7,532 bases of DNA, taken from an uncultured Lachnospiraceae bacterium. GTDB lineage: Bacteria; Bacillota; Clostridia; Lachnospirales; Lachnospiraceae. The notes under the pieces were generated by a model, which searched no databases, was not told the origin of the DNA, and saw nothing but the letters and a program-made list of their open reading frames with translations. The position numbers were made by a program, and so were the translations under genes. Position 1 is the first letter of the stretch. Every line of letters begins with the position of its first letter. Location of the stretch: assembly GCA_905209865.1 (NCBI GenBank), contig CAJLUP010000087.1, positions 1 through 7,532 of the forward strand, given 5' to 3'. Positions 1 to 6,050 of the stretch are shown piece by piece.

Positions 1-360
1 AATTCTACAGAACTTAAGAATGTCGTACTCTTTAATAAAGTACAGGTTCCTCATTATAATTATGTAGGCGATTCTGTTCTTGGTTATAAATCACATATGG
101 GCGCAGGATCGATCACATCGAATGTAAAGTCGGATAAAAAGCTTGTTGTTGTGAAAACTCCTGAAGGAAATATTGAGACAGGAATGAAAAAATTCGGGGC
201 AATGCTCGGCGATGAAGTAGAAGTCGGATGTGGAAGTGTTCTGAATCCGGGTACAGTCATAGGAAGTCACAGCAATATTTATCCGTTGTCTTCTGTAAGA
301 GGATTTGTTCCGGCAAACAGTATCTATAAAAAGCAAGGTGAGATTGCAGAAAAATATTAA
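1..360 (+). CDS. UDP-N-acetylglucosamine pyrophosphorylase-like protein, C-terminal left-handed beta-helix part (5' truncated by window edge)
   Basis: The frame is open from base 1 and ends with TAA at 358-360, giving 119 residues of a longer protein. An ATG at 97 is internal, because homologous-looking sequence continues upstream of it (VPHYNYVGDSVLGYKSHMG). The visible part has the hexapeptide-repeat pattern of a left-handed beta-helix, with turns such as IGSHSNIYPLSSVRG and VEVGCGSVLNPGTVIG, plus the GAGSITSNVKSDKK segment. I recall this combination from proteins of roughly 230 residues annotated as UDP-GlcNAc pyrophosphorylase in Lachnospiraceae. The helix domain in such enzymes acts in acyl transfer or trimerisation, and the nucleotidyltransferase part, if present, is outside the window. 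The role in cell-wall sugar nucleotide supply is therefore inference. The next gene begins 73 bases downstream on the same strand, across a purine-rich gap with no terminator-like hairpin. Confidence 0.75.
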   Translation, partial: NSTELKNVVLFNKVQVPHYNYVGDSVLGYKSHMGAGSITSNVKSDKKLVVVKTPEGNIETGMKKFGAMLGDEVEVGCGSVLNPGTVIGSHSNIYPLSSVRGFVPANSIYKKQGEIAEKY

Positions 361-433
361 TCAAAAAAGGATGTGAAGCCGGGCGGAAGAAAGGAAAAAG
401 AAAGACGGCGCAATACAGGGGAAAGGAAGAAAA

Positions 434-1294
434 ATGAAAAAGATCGGATTTATCGGTGTTGGGATCATGGGGAAATCTATGGTCAGAAACCTGATGAAAG
501 CTGGGTATGAACTCCATATTTATGCCCGTACAAAATCAAAAGTTGAGGACGTCATCGGAGAAGGAGCTGTATTTTTCGAGTCCATCGCCGACTGTGTCAA
601 AGGGTGTGAGGCTGTTATTACAATCGTAGGATTTCCGCAGGATGTAGAAGAAGTTTATTTTGACAGTGGGAATATATTGGACAGCGCGGAAAGAGGCGCT
701 TATTTGATCGATATGACGACGACGAGTCCGCAGATCGCAGAAAAACTGTATGCAGAAGGAATGAAGCGCGGATTTCATGTACTGGATGCGCCGGTTACCG
801 GAGGCGACGCAGGCGCCAGAGAAGGAACGCTCTCGATCCTTGTCGGAGGCGAGAAAGAAGATTATGAGAAATGTCGGGAATTGTTTGAGGCGATGGGAAC
901 AAATATAAATTATGAAGGGGAAGCAGGCTGCGGTCAGCACTGTAAACTGGCAAATCAGATTATGATCGCGGGAGCGCTTTCCGGCGTTTGTGAGGCGTTG
1001 GCATACGCAAAGGAAAAAGGACTTAATCTGAATGTGTTTGCAAAGTCTGTGGCGACAGGAGCGGCAGGAAGCAGACAGTTTGATCTGTTTGGACCGAAGA
1101 TCATTGAAGGAGATTATGCGCCGGGATTTTTTATGAAACACTTTATTAAAGATATGAAACTGGCGTTGATCGAGGCTAACCGAAGCGGTTTGAATCTTGA
1201 AGTTTTAAGTCAGGTTCTTGCAAATTATGAGGAGCTGGAAGCAGAAGGTTACGGAGATCTTGGAACACAGGCTCTCATTAAGTACTATGAATAA
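434..1294 (+). CDS. NAD(P)-dependent beta-hydroxyacid dehydrogenase (3-hydroxyisobutyrate dehydrogenase / tartronate semialdehyde reductase family)
   Basis: A 286-residue cytoplasmic oxidoreductase of normal family length. The N-terminal Rossmann domain opens with GFIGVGIMG (residues 5-13, GxGxxG). The family substrate-binding motif DAPVTGGDAGAREGTL lies at 118-133, and the catalytic lysine is K171 in GQHCKLANQ. The C-terminal helical domain contains KHFIKDMKLAL and closes with a YGDLGTQALIKYYE segment resembling E. coli GarR. Arg32-Thr33-Lys34 after the second beta strand suggests NADP(H) preference, which is inference. The family interconverts small beta-hydroxyacids and semialdehydes (tartronate semialdehyde, 3-hydroxyisobutyrate, succinic semialdehyde), and I cannot choose the substrate from sequence. 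Start 434 follows AAAGGAAG at 422-429. The ABC ATPase gene begins 38 bases after the stop with no terminator between, so co-transcription is likely. A glyoxylate- or succinic-semialdehyde-reductase role is the main alternative. Confidence 0.9.
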   Translation: MKKIGFIGVGIMGKSMVRNLMKAGYELHIYARTKSKVEDVIGEGAVFFESIADCVKGCEAVITIVGFPQDVEEVYFDSGNILDSAERGAYLIDMTTTSPQIAEKLYAEGMKRGFHVLDAPVTGGDAGAREGTLSILVGGEKEDYEKCRELFEAMGTNINYEGEAGCGQHCKLANQIMIAGALSGVCEALAYAKEKGLNLNVFAKSVATGAAGSRQFDLFGPKIIEGDYAPGFFMKHFIKDMKLALIEANRSGLNLEVLSQVLANYEELEAEGYGDLGTQALIKYYE

Positions 1295-1332
1295 AATTCC
1301 ATCAGACGGTTTTAGGTTTTATAGGGGGAAAT

Positions 1333-2031
1333 ATGCTGGAAATTAAAGACTTGACAAAATATTATGGAAAAACATTGGCTGTGGATCAGGTGTCATTTAC
1401 AGTTCCGAATGGACAGATCGGAGTTCTTCTTGGACCAAACGGATCCGGGAAATCGACAATTATAAAGAGTATTGCAGGACTGCTGCGATACAAAGGAACG
1501 ATCAATATTAAAGGGATTCCGGCGCGGCAGATTGATGCGAAGAAAAAGTTCGCTTATGTACCGGAAATTCCGAATATGTTTGATGCACTGACCGTAAGAG
1601 AGCATATCGAATATGTGAGGATGGCGTATAACAGTGATATCACGGATGAAGAAGTTGAAGAGATCCTGAAGGCTTTTGAGATGGACGACAAGCAGGAGAA
1701 GCTTGGCAATGAATTGTCAAAAGGAATGATGCAGAAAGTGAGTATCTGCTGCGCTCTTGCAGTGAAGCCTGAAGTGATTCTGCTGGATGAACCGATGGTC
1801 GGGCTTGACCCGGCTGCTATTAAAAAACTCAAAGATGTAACGGCGCAGATGCGTGATCAAGGTGCGACGGTTCTTATTAGTACGCATATGCTGGAAATGG
1901 TGGAAAATCTGTGGGATGTCATGTTTGTTATGGAGAAAGGACATGTTGTCGGTTCTTACACGAAAACAGATGCGCAGGGGAAAGATCTTGACGAATTGTT
2001 CTTTGAGATGACAGGCGGTGAAAAATCATGA
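1333..2031 (+). CDS. ABC transporter ATP-binding protein (BcrA/NatA-type exporter ATPase)
   Basis: A 232-residue nucleotide-binding subunit that powers the membrane protein encoded next to it. It has Walker A GPNGSGKST (34-42), a Q-loop position occupied by Glu78 in YVPEIPNMFD, signature LSKGM (128-132), Walker B VILLDEP (148-154), D-loop GLDP (157-160) and H-loop STH with His185. The Glu at the Q-loop and the LSKGM signature are usual in the BcrA/NatA-like drug and ion exporter branch, so they do not indicate loss of function. It lacks a regulatory C-terminal extension. The start follows AGGGGGAA at 1323-1330. The gene overlaps the permease start by 4 bases (ATGA), which indicates translational coupling and a two-gene transporter. 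The substrate is not predictable; export of a peptide, drug or lipid-like compound is typical of the group. Confidence 0.95.
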   Translation: MLEIKDLTKYYGKTLAVDQVSFTVPNGQIGVLLGPNGSGKSTIIKSIAGLLRYKGTINIKGIPARQIDAKKKFAYVPEIPNMFDALTVREHIEYVRMAYNSDITDEEVEEILKAFEMDDKQEKLGNELSKGMMQKVSICCALAVKPEVILLDEPMVGLDPAAIKKLKDVTAQMRDQGATVLISTHMLEMVENLWDVMFVMEKGHVVGSYTKTDAQGKDLDELFFEMTGGEKS

Positions 2032-3602
2032 AAGCGCTGATCTATCTGACACAAAGGACTGTGGTAAATAACCTGAAAAGGGCATTGAAAAAACCAGCGA
2101 CGCTTCTTGCTTTGATCTTTGGGATTGCTTATGGGATTTTTCTCATCGCGGTGCTTGGAACATTGGCAGTTTCTGTTCGGATCGATTCGGTGCAGGGACT
2201 TGTTATTCTAGTGACGGTGTGGACGATCTATATTACAGTCGGGAATTTTATGGCTTATGCTTCGCGAAAAGGAATCTTGTTCCGACCGGCTCATTCTCAG
2301 TTTGTCTTTCCTGCTCCTGTCAGTCCCAAACTTGTTTTAATACATGGAGCATGGCTGAATTATGTGATGTCATTTCTCATATGGATCGTGCTGGCAATCG
2401 GAGGATTGACGGTCTTTCATGTGGAATGGTGGAAGATGCTTCTTTTCTTTCTGATAGGATGCGGTGTAGAATGCGCGGTAGAACTCTCTGTTATGATCAT
2501 CTTATATACGAATGACAGACTTCCGCAAAAACTGATAAAAGGAATCTGCCTTGGGATGAAAGTATTTTTGATCGCCTTTACTTTGCTGATCGTACTTTAT
2601 TTCAAGGAAAAAGGCTTGTCGGCAGAAAGCGCCCTTTCGTTTATCGACTGGCCGGTTCTTCAGATGATTCCGGTAGTCGGATGGCAGATCGCAGTATCCC
2701 GGCTGATTTTGCTCGGTCCGACAACGCTGAATGTAATCTGCACTGCAATTTATGCGATGTTTACTCTGTTTATCGTTGCGGCGGCATTCAGAATGAAATG
2801 TGACGGCGGATATTATGAAGAGGCGGCAAAATTCGCAGATGATTATGCGGAACTAAAAAAAAGACAGAAAAGCGGAGAATTGGTAACCAATGCCGGAGGA
2901 AAAAAAAGAAAATTCCGGCGTGTAGACAGCACGATTACGGCAAAAGGCGCGAAGGCGATCTTTTACAGACAGTTTTTGGAATATAAGAAAGAAAAGTATT
3001 TTATTTTTACGAAAATGACGGTTCTTTCGGCGGCAGTTGCATTTATTTTTGCCTATGTCTTAAAGAAATCGGTATCAGACAGCAGGGCTGGAATTGCTCT
3101 GATGGGAGTTGTCGCGTATGTAGCGCTTATTATGAGCGGTTATACAGGAAAGTGGGAGAGTGAATTGAAAAATCCGTATATTTTTCTTATTCCTGACAGT
3201 CCGCTGAAAAAAATGTGGTATGCAACTCTTATGGAACATGTGAAAGCATTTGCAGACGGATGTATTATCTGTATTCCAATCGGGATTTTTTGGCGTGTAT
3301 CGGTGGCAGAGATCATCTACTGTATTCTGATCTATACTGTTTTACAGGCAGATCGCTTATATACTATGGTGATCGTACAGAGTATCCTCGGGGAAGTGTT
3401 CGGGAAAACGGGACAAAGCCTGCTTCGAATGTTTATTCAGATGGCGCTTTTAGGCATCGGAGTCGGAGTCGGGGTATTAGCTGCAGTACTCATCAACAAG
3501 GCTTTGATTTTTCCGATTATACTGGTATATGGTTTGATGGTTACAGTTTCGATGGGAGCGGTCGCTTTGCTTAGATTTGATACGATGGAGCAGTTTGTGT
3601 AG
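2028..3602 (+). CDS. ABC-2-like membrane protein, putative ABC exporter permease (PF16962-like)
   Basis: A 524-residue polytopic inner-membrane protein, and the transmembrane partner of the ATPase it overlaps. Hydrophobic segments occur at about residues 24-50, 56-78, 104-128, 134-158, 174-194 and 228-252. A long basic cytoplasmic loop follows at about 255-325 (rich in Lys/Arg, including GGKKRKFRR), then further membrane segments at about 330-345, 352-370, 400-440 and 465-515. This gives two membrane halves in one chain. The stretch FRPAHSQFVFPAPVSPKLVL (about 85-104) resembles the conserved region of the putative ABC exporter family PF16962; that assignment is from memory. There is no signal peptide or extracellular domain. 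Start 2028 is the ATG of the ATGA overlap, preceded by a modest GGCGGTG at 2014-2020. The transported compound is unknown. Confidence 0.88.
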   Translation: MKALIYLTQRTVVNNLKRALKKPATLLALIFGIAYGIFLIAVLGTLAVSVRIDSVQGLVILVTVWTIYITVGNFMAYASRKGILFRPAHSQFVFPAPVSPKLVLIHGAWLNYVMSFLIWIVLAIGGLTVFHVEWWKMLLFFLIGCGVECAVELSVMIILYTNDRLPQKLIKGICLGMKVFLIAFTLLIVLYFKEKGLSAESALSFIDWPVLQMIPVVGWQIAVSRLILLGPTTLNVICTAIYAMFTLFIVAAAFRMKCDGGYYEEAAKFADDYAELKKRQKSGELVTNAGGKKRKFRRVDSTITAKGAKAIFYRQFLEYKKEKYFIFTKMTVLSAAVAFIFAYVLKKSVSDSRAGIALMGVVAYVALIMSGYTGKWESELKNPYIFLIPDSPLKKMWYATLMEHVKAFADGCIICIPIGIFWRVSVAEIIYCILIYTVLQADRLYTMVIVQSILGEVFGKTGQSLLRMFIQMALLGIGVGVGVLAAVLINKALIFPIILVYGLMVTVSMGAVALLRFDTMEQFV

Positions 3603-3629
3603 AGCGCAAAGAAAGGTTTTGCTCAAAAT

Positions 3630-3634
3630 GGAGG
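3630..3634 (+). promoter_or_regulatory. Ribosome binding site of mgsA
   Basis: GGAGG ends 7 bases before the ATG at 3642, which is ideal spacing. It selects this start over the in-frame ATG at 3666 (residue 9), which would otherwise be closer to the usual family N terminus. Confidence 0.8.
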
Positions 3635-3641
3635 AAATGGA

Positions 3642-4121
3642 ATGTTTGACGATAAGTTTGTGACAATGGAAATCGAAAAAGTGAAACATATTGCACTTGT
3701 GGCGCATGACGGCAAGAAAAAAGATCTCGTAGACTGGTGCGAGAAGAATAAAGACATTTTGAAGGGGCACTTTTTGTGCGGAACAGGAACAACGTCCCGT
3801 CTTATTGCAGAGAAGACAGGACTTCCTGTGAAAGGGTACTGCAGTGGTCCTCTTGGAGGGGATCAGCAGATCGGGGCGAAGATCGTAGAAGGTCAGATTG
3901 ATTTTATGATCTTTTTGTGGGATCCGCTGGAAGCACAGCCGCATGATCCGGATGTAAAAGCGCTGCTTCGTATTGCTGTCGTATATGATATTCCGATTGC
4001 AAATAATCTTGCAACCGCAGATTTTATGCTTCATTCAAAATATATGAACGAGCCATACAGCAGACAGATCGAAAATTTTGATAAGAAGGTTCAAAATCGG
4101 GTTGAAATGATGAAGCAATAA
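3642..4121 (+). CDS. mgsA: Methylglyoxal synthase
   Basis: Converts dihydroxyacetone phosphate to methylglyoxal and phosphate in the cytoplasm, opening the phosphate-releasing bypass of lower glycolysis. The 159-residue length is close to the family norm (E. coli 152). Conserved blocks are IALVAHD (17-23), the phosphate-binding CGTGTTSRLI (46-55), SGPLGGDQQIGA (68-79), WDPLEAQPHDPDVKALLR (93-110) and ANNLATADFML. By alignment to E. coli MgsA, the catalytic Asp71 is Asp74, His19 is His22, His98 is His101 and Asp101 is Asp104, so all key residues are present. The chosen start adds a short N-terminal extension (residues 1-12) before the conserved core. The gene starts 39 bases after the exporter permease and may be the last gene of that unit. 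MGS in other bacteria is inhibited by phosphate; whether this copy is regulated by transcription cannot be seen here. Confidence 0.97.
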   Translation: MFDDKFVTMEIEKVKHIALVAHDGKKKDLVDWCEKNKDILKGHFLCGTGTTSRLIAEKTGLPVKGYCSGPLGGDQQIGAKIVEGQIDFMIFLWDPLEAQPHDPDVKALLRIAVVYDIPIANNLATADFMLHSKYMNEPYSRQIENFDKKVQNRVEMMKQ

Positions 4122-4152
4122 ATAAAGTGATAAATGAAGTAATCGTTAATAG

Positions 4153-4182
4153 TTGACACGGGTCATAGACCCGTGTTATTCT
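4153..4182 (+). promoter_or_regulatory. Promoter of the sodium:solute symporter gene (-35 TTGACA, extended -10 TGtTATTCT)
   Basis: A consensus TTGACA (4153-4158) is followed after 18 bases by TATTCT (4177-4182), with TG one base upstream of the -10 (4174-4175), an extended -10 arrangement. Transcription should begin near 4189, leaving a leader of about 75 bases before the ATG at 4263. The spacer is almost wholly occupied by the dyad annotated separately. The one-base-longer-than-ideal spacer with an internal dyad is typical of promoters controlled by a repressor, or by DNA-distorting activators of the MerR type. Confidence 0.65.
4156..4176. promoter_or_regulatory. Perfect dyad operator candidate inside the symporter promoter
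   Basis: Arms ACACGGGTC (4156-4164) and GACCCGTGT (4168-4176) are exact reverse complements around a 3-base centre ATA. The dyad begins within the -35 hexamer and ends at the base before the -10, so a bound dimer would cover the polymerase site. The alternative is a transcription terminator for the mgsA operon: the RNA would form a 9-bp GC-rich stem followed by UAUUCUAAAC, which is only a weak U tract. The exact register with -35 and -10 makes the operator reading more likely, though both functions could coexist. No regulator gene for it is visible nearby other than the DtxR-like gene at the far end, whose family usually binds different sites. Confidence 0.6.
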
Positions 4183-4200
4183 AAACAAAGGTACTTTAAC

Positions 4201-4225
4201 ACTTTAAAGCGTAACGCTTTAAAGT
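4201..4225. repeat. Perfect 12-bp-arm dyad in the symporter leader
   Basis: Arms ACTTTAAAGCGT (4201-4212) and ACGCTTTAAAGT (4214-4225) are exact reverse complements around a single A at 4213. Each arm contains CTTTAAAG, itself palindromic, at 4202-4209 and 4217-4224, with centres 15 bp apart; a partial copy, CTTTAA, precedes at 4194-4199. The site begins about 12 bases after the predicted transcription start and ends 21 bases before the Shine-Dalgarno. There is no T tract on either strand after it, which argues against a terminator. It is either a second operator or an 11-bp RNA hairpin with a UAA loop near the ribosome site. Confidence 0.6.
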
Positions 4226-4245
4226 AAATAAAAGGAAGATGTGCC

Positions 4246-4257
4246 GGAGGAAGGGAG
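4246..4257 (+). promoter_or_regulatory. Ribosome binding region that sets the symporter start at 4263
   Basis: The purine-rich stretch contains GGAGG (4246-4250) and AAGGGAG (4251-4257), the latter 5 bases before the ATG at 4263. A longer reading from the ATG at 4239 would place this site inside the gene and has only GGAAG directly abutting the start codon, so 4263 is preferred. Confidence 0.7.
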
Positions 4258-4262
4258 AAGAG

Positions 4263-5792
4263 ATGGAAATTAAAATTATACTGCTTATTATTTTCTTTGC
4301 AGTGATGGTTGCAGTGGGGATTTATTCAAGGAGACATGTTACAAGTGTAGACGGTTTTGTGCTTGGCGGAAGATCGGTAGGTCCGTGGCTGACGGCGTTT
4401 GCATATGGAACGTCCTATTTTTCGGCGGTTGTGTTTGTAGGTTATGCCGGACAGTTCGGATGGAAATATGGAATTGCAAGTACATGGATCGGAATCGGTA
4501 ATGCATTGATCGGAAGTCTGCTGGCATGGGTTGTACTCGGAAGAAGAACAAAAGTTATGACGCAGCATCTTGGGTCAAGAACGATGCCGGATTTTTTCGG
4601 AGAACGATACAAGAGCAAATCACTTAAGATTGTGGCATCTGTCATTGTGTTTGTATTTTTGATCCCGTATACAGCATCTGTTTATAACGGGTTATCGCGG
4701 TTGTTTGCGATGGCATTCAATATTCCGTATACATGGTGCGTAATAACGATGGCTGCCTTTACGGCGCTTTATGTTATATTGGGCGGGTATATGGCGACCG
4801 CAATCAATGATTTTATTCAGGGAATTATTATGCTTATCGGAATTGCAGCCGTTATTGCAGCGGTACTTAACGGTCAGGGCGGATTTATGAATGCAATATC
4901 GGAAATGGCGAAGATTCCAAGCGATATTCCTTTGACTCAGGGGCAGCCGGGAGCGTTTACTTCGTTCTTCGGACCTGATCCGCTGAATCTTCTCGGAGTT
5001 GTTATTCTTACCTCATTAGGAACTTGGGGACTCCCGCAGATGATTGGAAAATTTTATGCGATTAAAGATGAGAAATCGATTAATACAGGAACGGTGATCT
5101 CGACGATTTTTGCAATCGTTATTTCAGGAGGATGTTATTTCCTTGGCGGTTTCGGACGCTTATTCGACAGCCCTGCAATTTATGATGATGCAGGAGGGGC
5201 GGTTGTTTACGACAGTATTATACCGCATATGCTTTCTACACTTCCGGATCTGCTGATCGGAATTGTCGTTGTCCTTGTGCTCTCGGCTTCCATGTCAACT
5301 CTTTCGTCTCTCGTGTTGACATCCAGTTCCACATTGACGCTGGATCTGTTGAAGGATAATGTGATGAAAAAGATGAGTGAGAAAAAACAGATTGTGACAA
5401 TGCAGATTTTAATTGTATTTTTTATTGTTGTTTCTGTTGTGATCGCTCTTGATCCGCCGACGTTTATCGCGCAGCTTATGGGAATTTCGTGGGGGGCTCT
5501 TGCAGGAGCATTCCTTGCGCCGTTTTTATATGGATTATATTGGAAAGGTGTCACCAAAGCGGGCGTATGGGCAGGATTTTTGTCAGGCGTAGGTTTAACT
5601 GTGACAAATATGTTTGTCGGTTTTATAAAATCTCCGATTAATGCAGGTGCAATGGCAATGATAGCAGGACTTGTGATCGTTCCTCTTGTAAGTTTGATCA
5701 CTCCGAAATTGAAAAAAGCCGAGATAGAACAGATATTTACTTGTTATGACGAAAAAGTAACGATTACAAAGAAGCATTCGCTGGAAGACTAA
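4263..5792 (+). CDS. Sodium:solute symporter (SSS family, PutP-like fold)
   Basis: A 509-residue inner-membrane transporter expected to couple inward Na+ flow to uptake of a small organic solute. It opens directly with a hydrophobic helix (residues about 3-20), followed by the SSS signature FVLGGRSVGPWLTAFAYGTS (32-51), the GGYMATAINDFIQG segment, and ASMSTLSS with Met344, Ser345 and Thr346 at the positions of PutP Met339, Ser340 and Thr341 (Na2 site), then SSSTLTLDLLK. About 13 membrane segments are expected. PutP Arg40 is conserved as Arg37, but PutP Asp55, needed for Na+-proline transport there, aligns with Tyr52, so proline is not a safe substrate call. The neighbours (mgsA upstream, ldh downstream) would fit a carboxylate, but that is inference only. 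The gene has its own promoter with two dyads. The last residues form a short charged tail. The 258-base gap after it shows no strong terminator. Confidence 0.92.
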   Translation: MEIKIILLIIFFAVMVAVGIYSRRHVTSVDGFVLGGRSVGPWLTAFAYGTSYFSAVVFVGYAGQFGWKYGIASTWIGIGNALIGSLLAWVVLGRRTKVMTQHLGSRTMPDFFGERYKSKSLKIVASVIVFVFLIPYTASVYNGLSRLFAMAFNIPYTWCVITMAAFTALYVILGGYMATAINDFIQGIIMLIGIAAVIAAVLNGQGGFMNAISEMAKIPSDIPLTQGQPGAFTSFFGPDPLNLLGVVILTSLGTWGLPQMIGKFYAIKDEKSINTGTVISTIFAIVISGGCYFLGGFGRLFDSPAIYDDAGGAVVYDSIIPHMLSTLPDLLIGIVVVLVLSASMSTLSSLVLTSSSTLTLDLLKDNVMKKMSEKKQIVTMQILIVFFIVVSVVIALDPPTFIAQLMGISWGALAGAFLAPFLYGLYWKGVTKAGVWAGFLSGVGLTVTNMFVGFIKSPINAGAMAMIAGLVIVPLVSLITPKLKKAEIEQIFTCYDEKVTITKKHSLED

Positions 5793-5895
5793 AAAGGTCT
5801 TTGAAAAAGCATTGGATTATGCCGCCGAAGATATATTTGATAATACTCTAAGAAAAAATCTTAATATTGTATGGAAAAAAATACCTGACAGGGGA

Positions 5896-5923
5896 TTGAT
5901 TTTTCGGGGAACTACTATATAAT
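5896..5923 (+). promoter_or_regulatory. Promoter of the L-lactate dehydrogenase gene
   Basis: TTGATT (5896-5901) and a perfect TATAAT (5918-5923) are separated by 16 bases. Transcription should begin near 5930, giving a leader of about 120 bases. The strong -10 and partial -35 suggest a sigma-70-type housekeeping promoter. The rest of the gap upstream (5793-5895) is AT-rich with no clear element. Confidence 0.7.
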
Positions 5924-5933
5924 GAAGGTGTAA

Positions 5934-5962
5934 TTAATCCCTAGCAAAACACTAGGGATTAA
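5934..5962. repeat. Perfect 11-bp-arm dyad just after the ldh transcription start
   Basis: Arms TTAATCCCTAG (5934-5944) and CTAGGGATTAA (5952-5962) are exact reverse complements around CAAAACA. The dyad starts about 4 bases after the predicted transcription start, so it could be an operator that blocks promoter clearance, or a 5'-end stem-loop that protects the mRNA. It does not resemble the Rex operator (TTGTGA/TCACAA type) or a cre site, the two controls most often found at fermentation genes. No run of T follows it, so a terminator is unlikely. Confidence 0.6.
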
Positions 5963-6035
5963 AACGAAAATGAGATTTGCAGAAGTCCCGGGAATAGAAC
6001 AAGGGAGTGCAGACAGACGAAAGTTAGGGAAAAAC

Positions 6036-6042
6036 AGGAGGT
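6036..6042 (+). promoter_or_regulatory. Ribosome binding site of ldh
   Basis: AGGAGGT, a near-perfect anti-16S match, ends 8 bases before the ATG at 6051 and indicates strong translation of lactate dehydrogenase. Confidence 0.85.
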
Positions 6043-6050
6043 ATTAAGAT

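Noticed and set aside
536..1141. Long minus-strand open frame of 201 codons opposite the hydroxyacid dehydrogenase gene, and similar antisense frames elsewhere.
   Set aside because: These are shadows of strongly supported + strand genes. The translations are rich in Cys, Arg and Ser without family motifs.
1714..1728. ABC signature LSKGM instead of LSGGQ, and Glu in place of the Q-loop Gln, as possible signs of a degenerate ATPase.
   Set aside because: Both are common in the BcrA/NatA-type exporter branch, and all other ATPase motifs are intact.
3459..3478. Short repeat of GGAGTC encoding Gly-Val repeats in the permease.
   Set aside because: It encodes an ordinary membrane-helix GVGVGV stretch, with no sign of phase-variable length.
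4138..4148. AAGTAATCGTT shared between 4138-4148 and the right edge near 7506-7516.
   Set aside because: The match is only 11 bases, with different flanks and no consistent position relative to genes, which is expected by chance.
4239..4262. Longer N terminus for the symporter from the ATG at 4239.
   Set aside because: The added residues (MCRRKGEE) are charged and unlike SSS N termini, they are encoded by the Shine-Dalgarno region of the ATG at 4263, and the upstream ATG has no spaced ribosome site.
5782..5924. An open frame of about 46 codons running from the end of the symporter gene into the ldh promoter, with a protein-like composition.
   Set aside because: It has no ATG and no ribosome site, ends inside the -10 hexamer, and resembles nothing I recognise. 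It is probably chance in AT-rich DNA, although a decayed gene remnant cannot be excluded.
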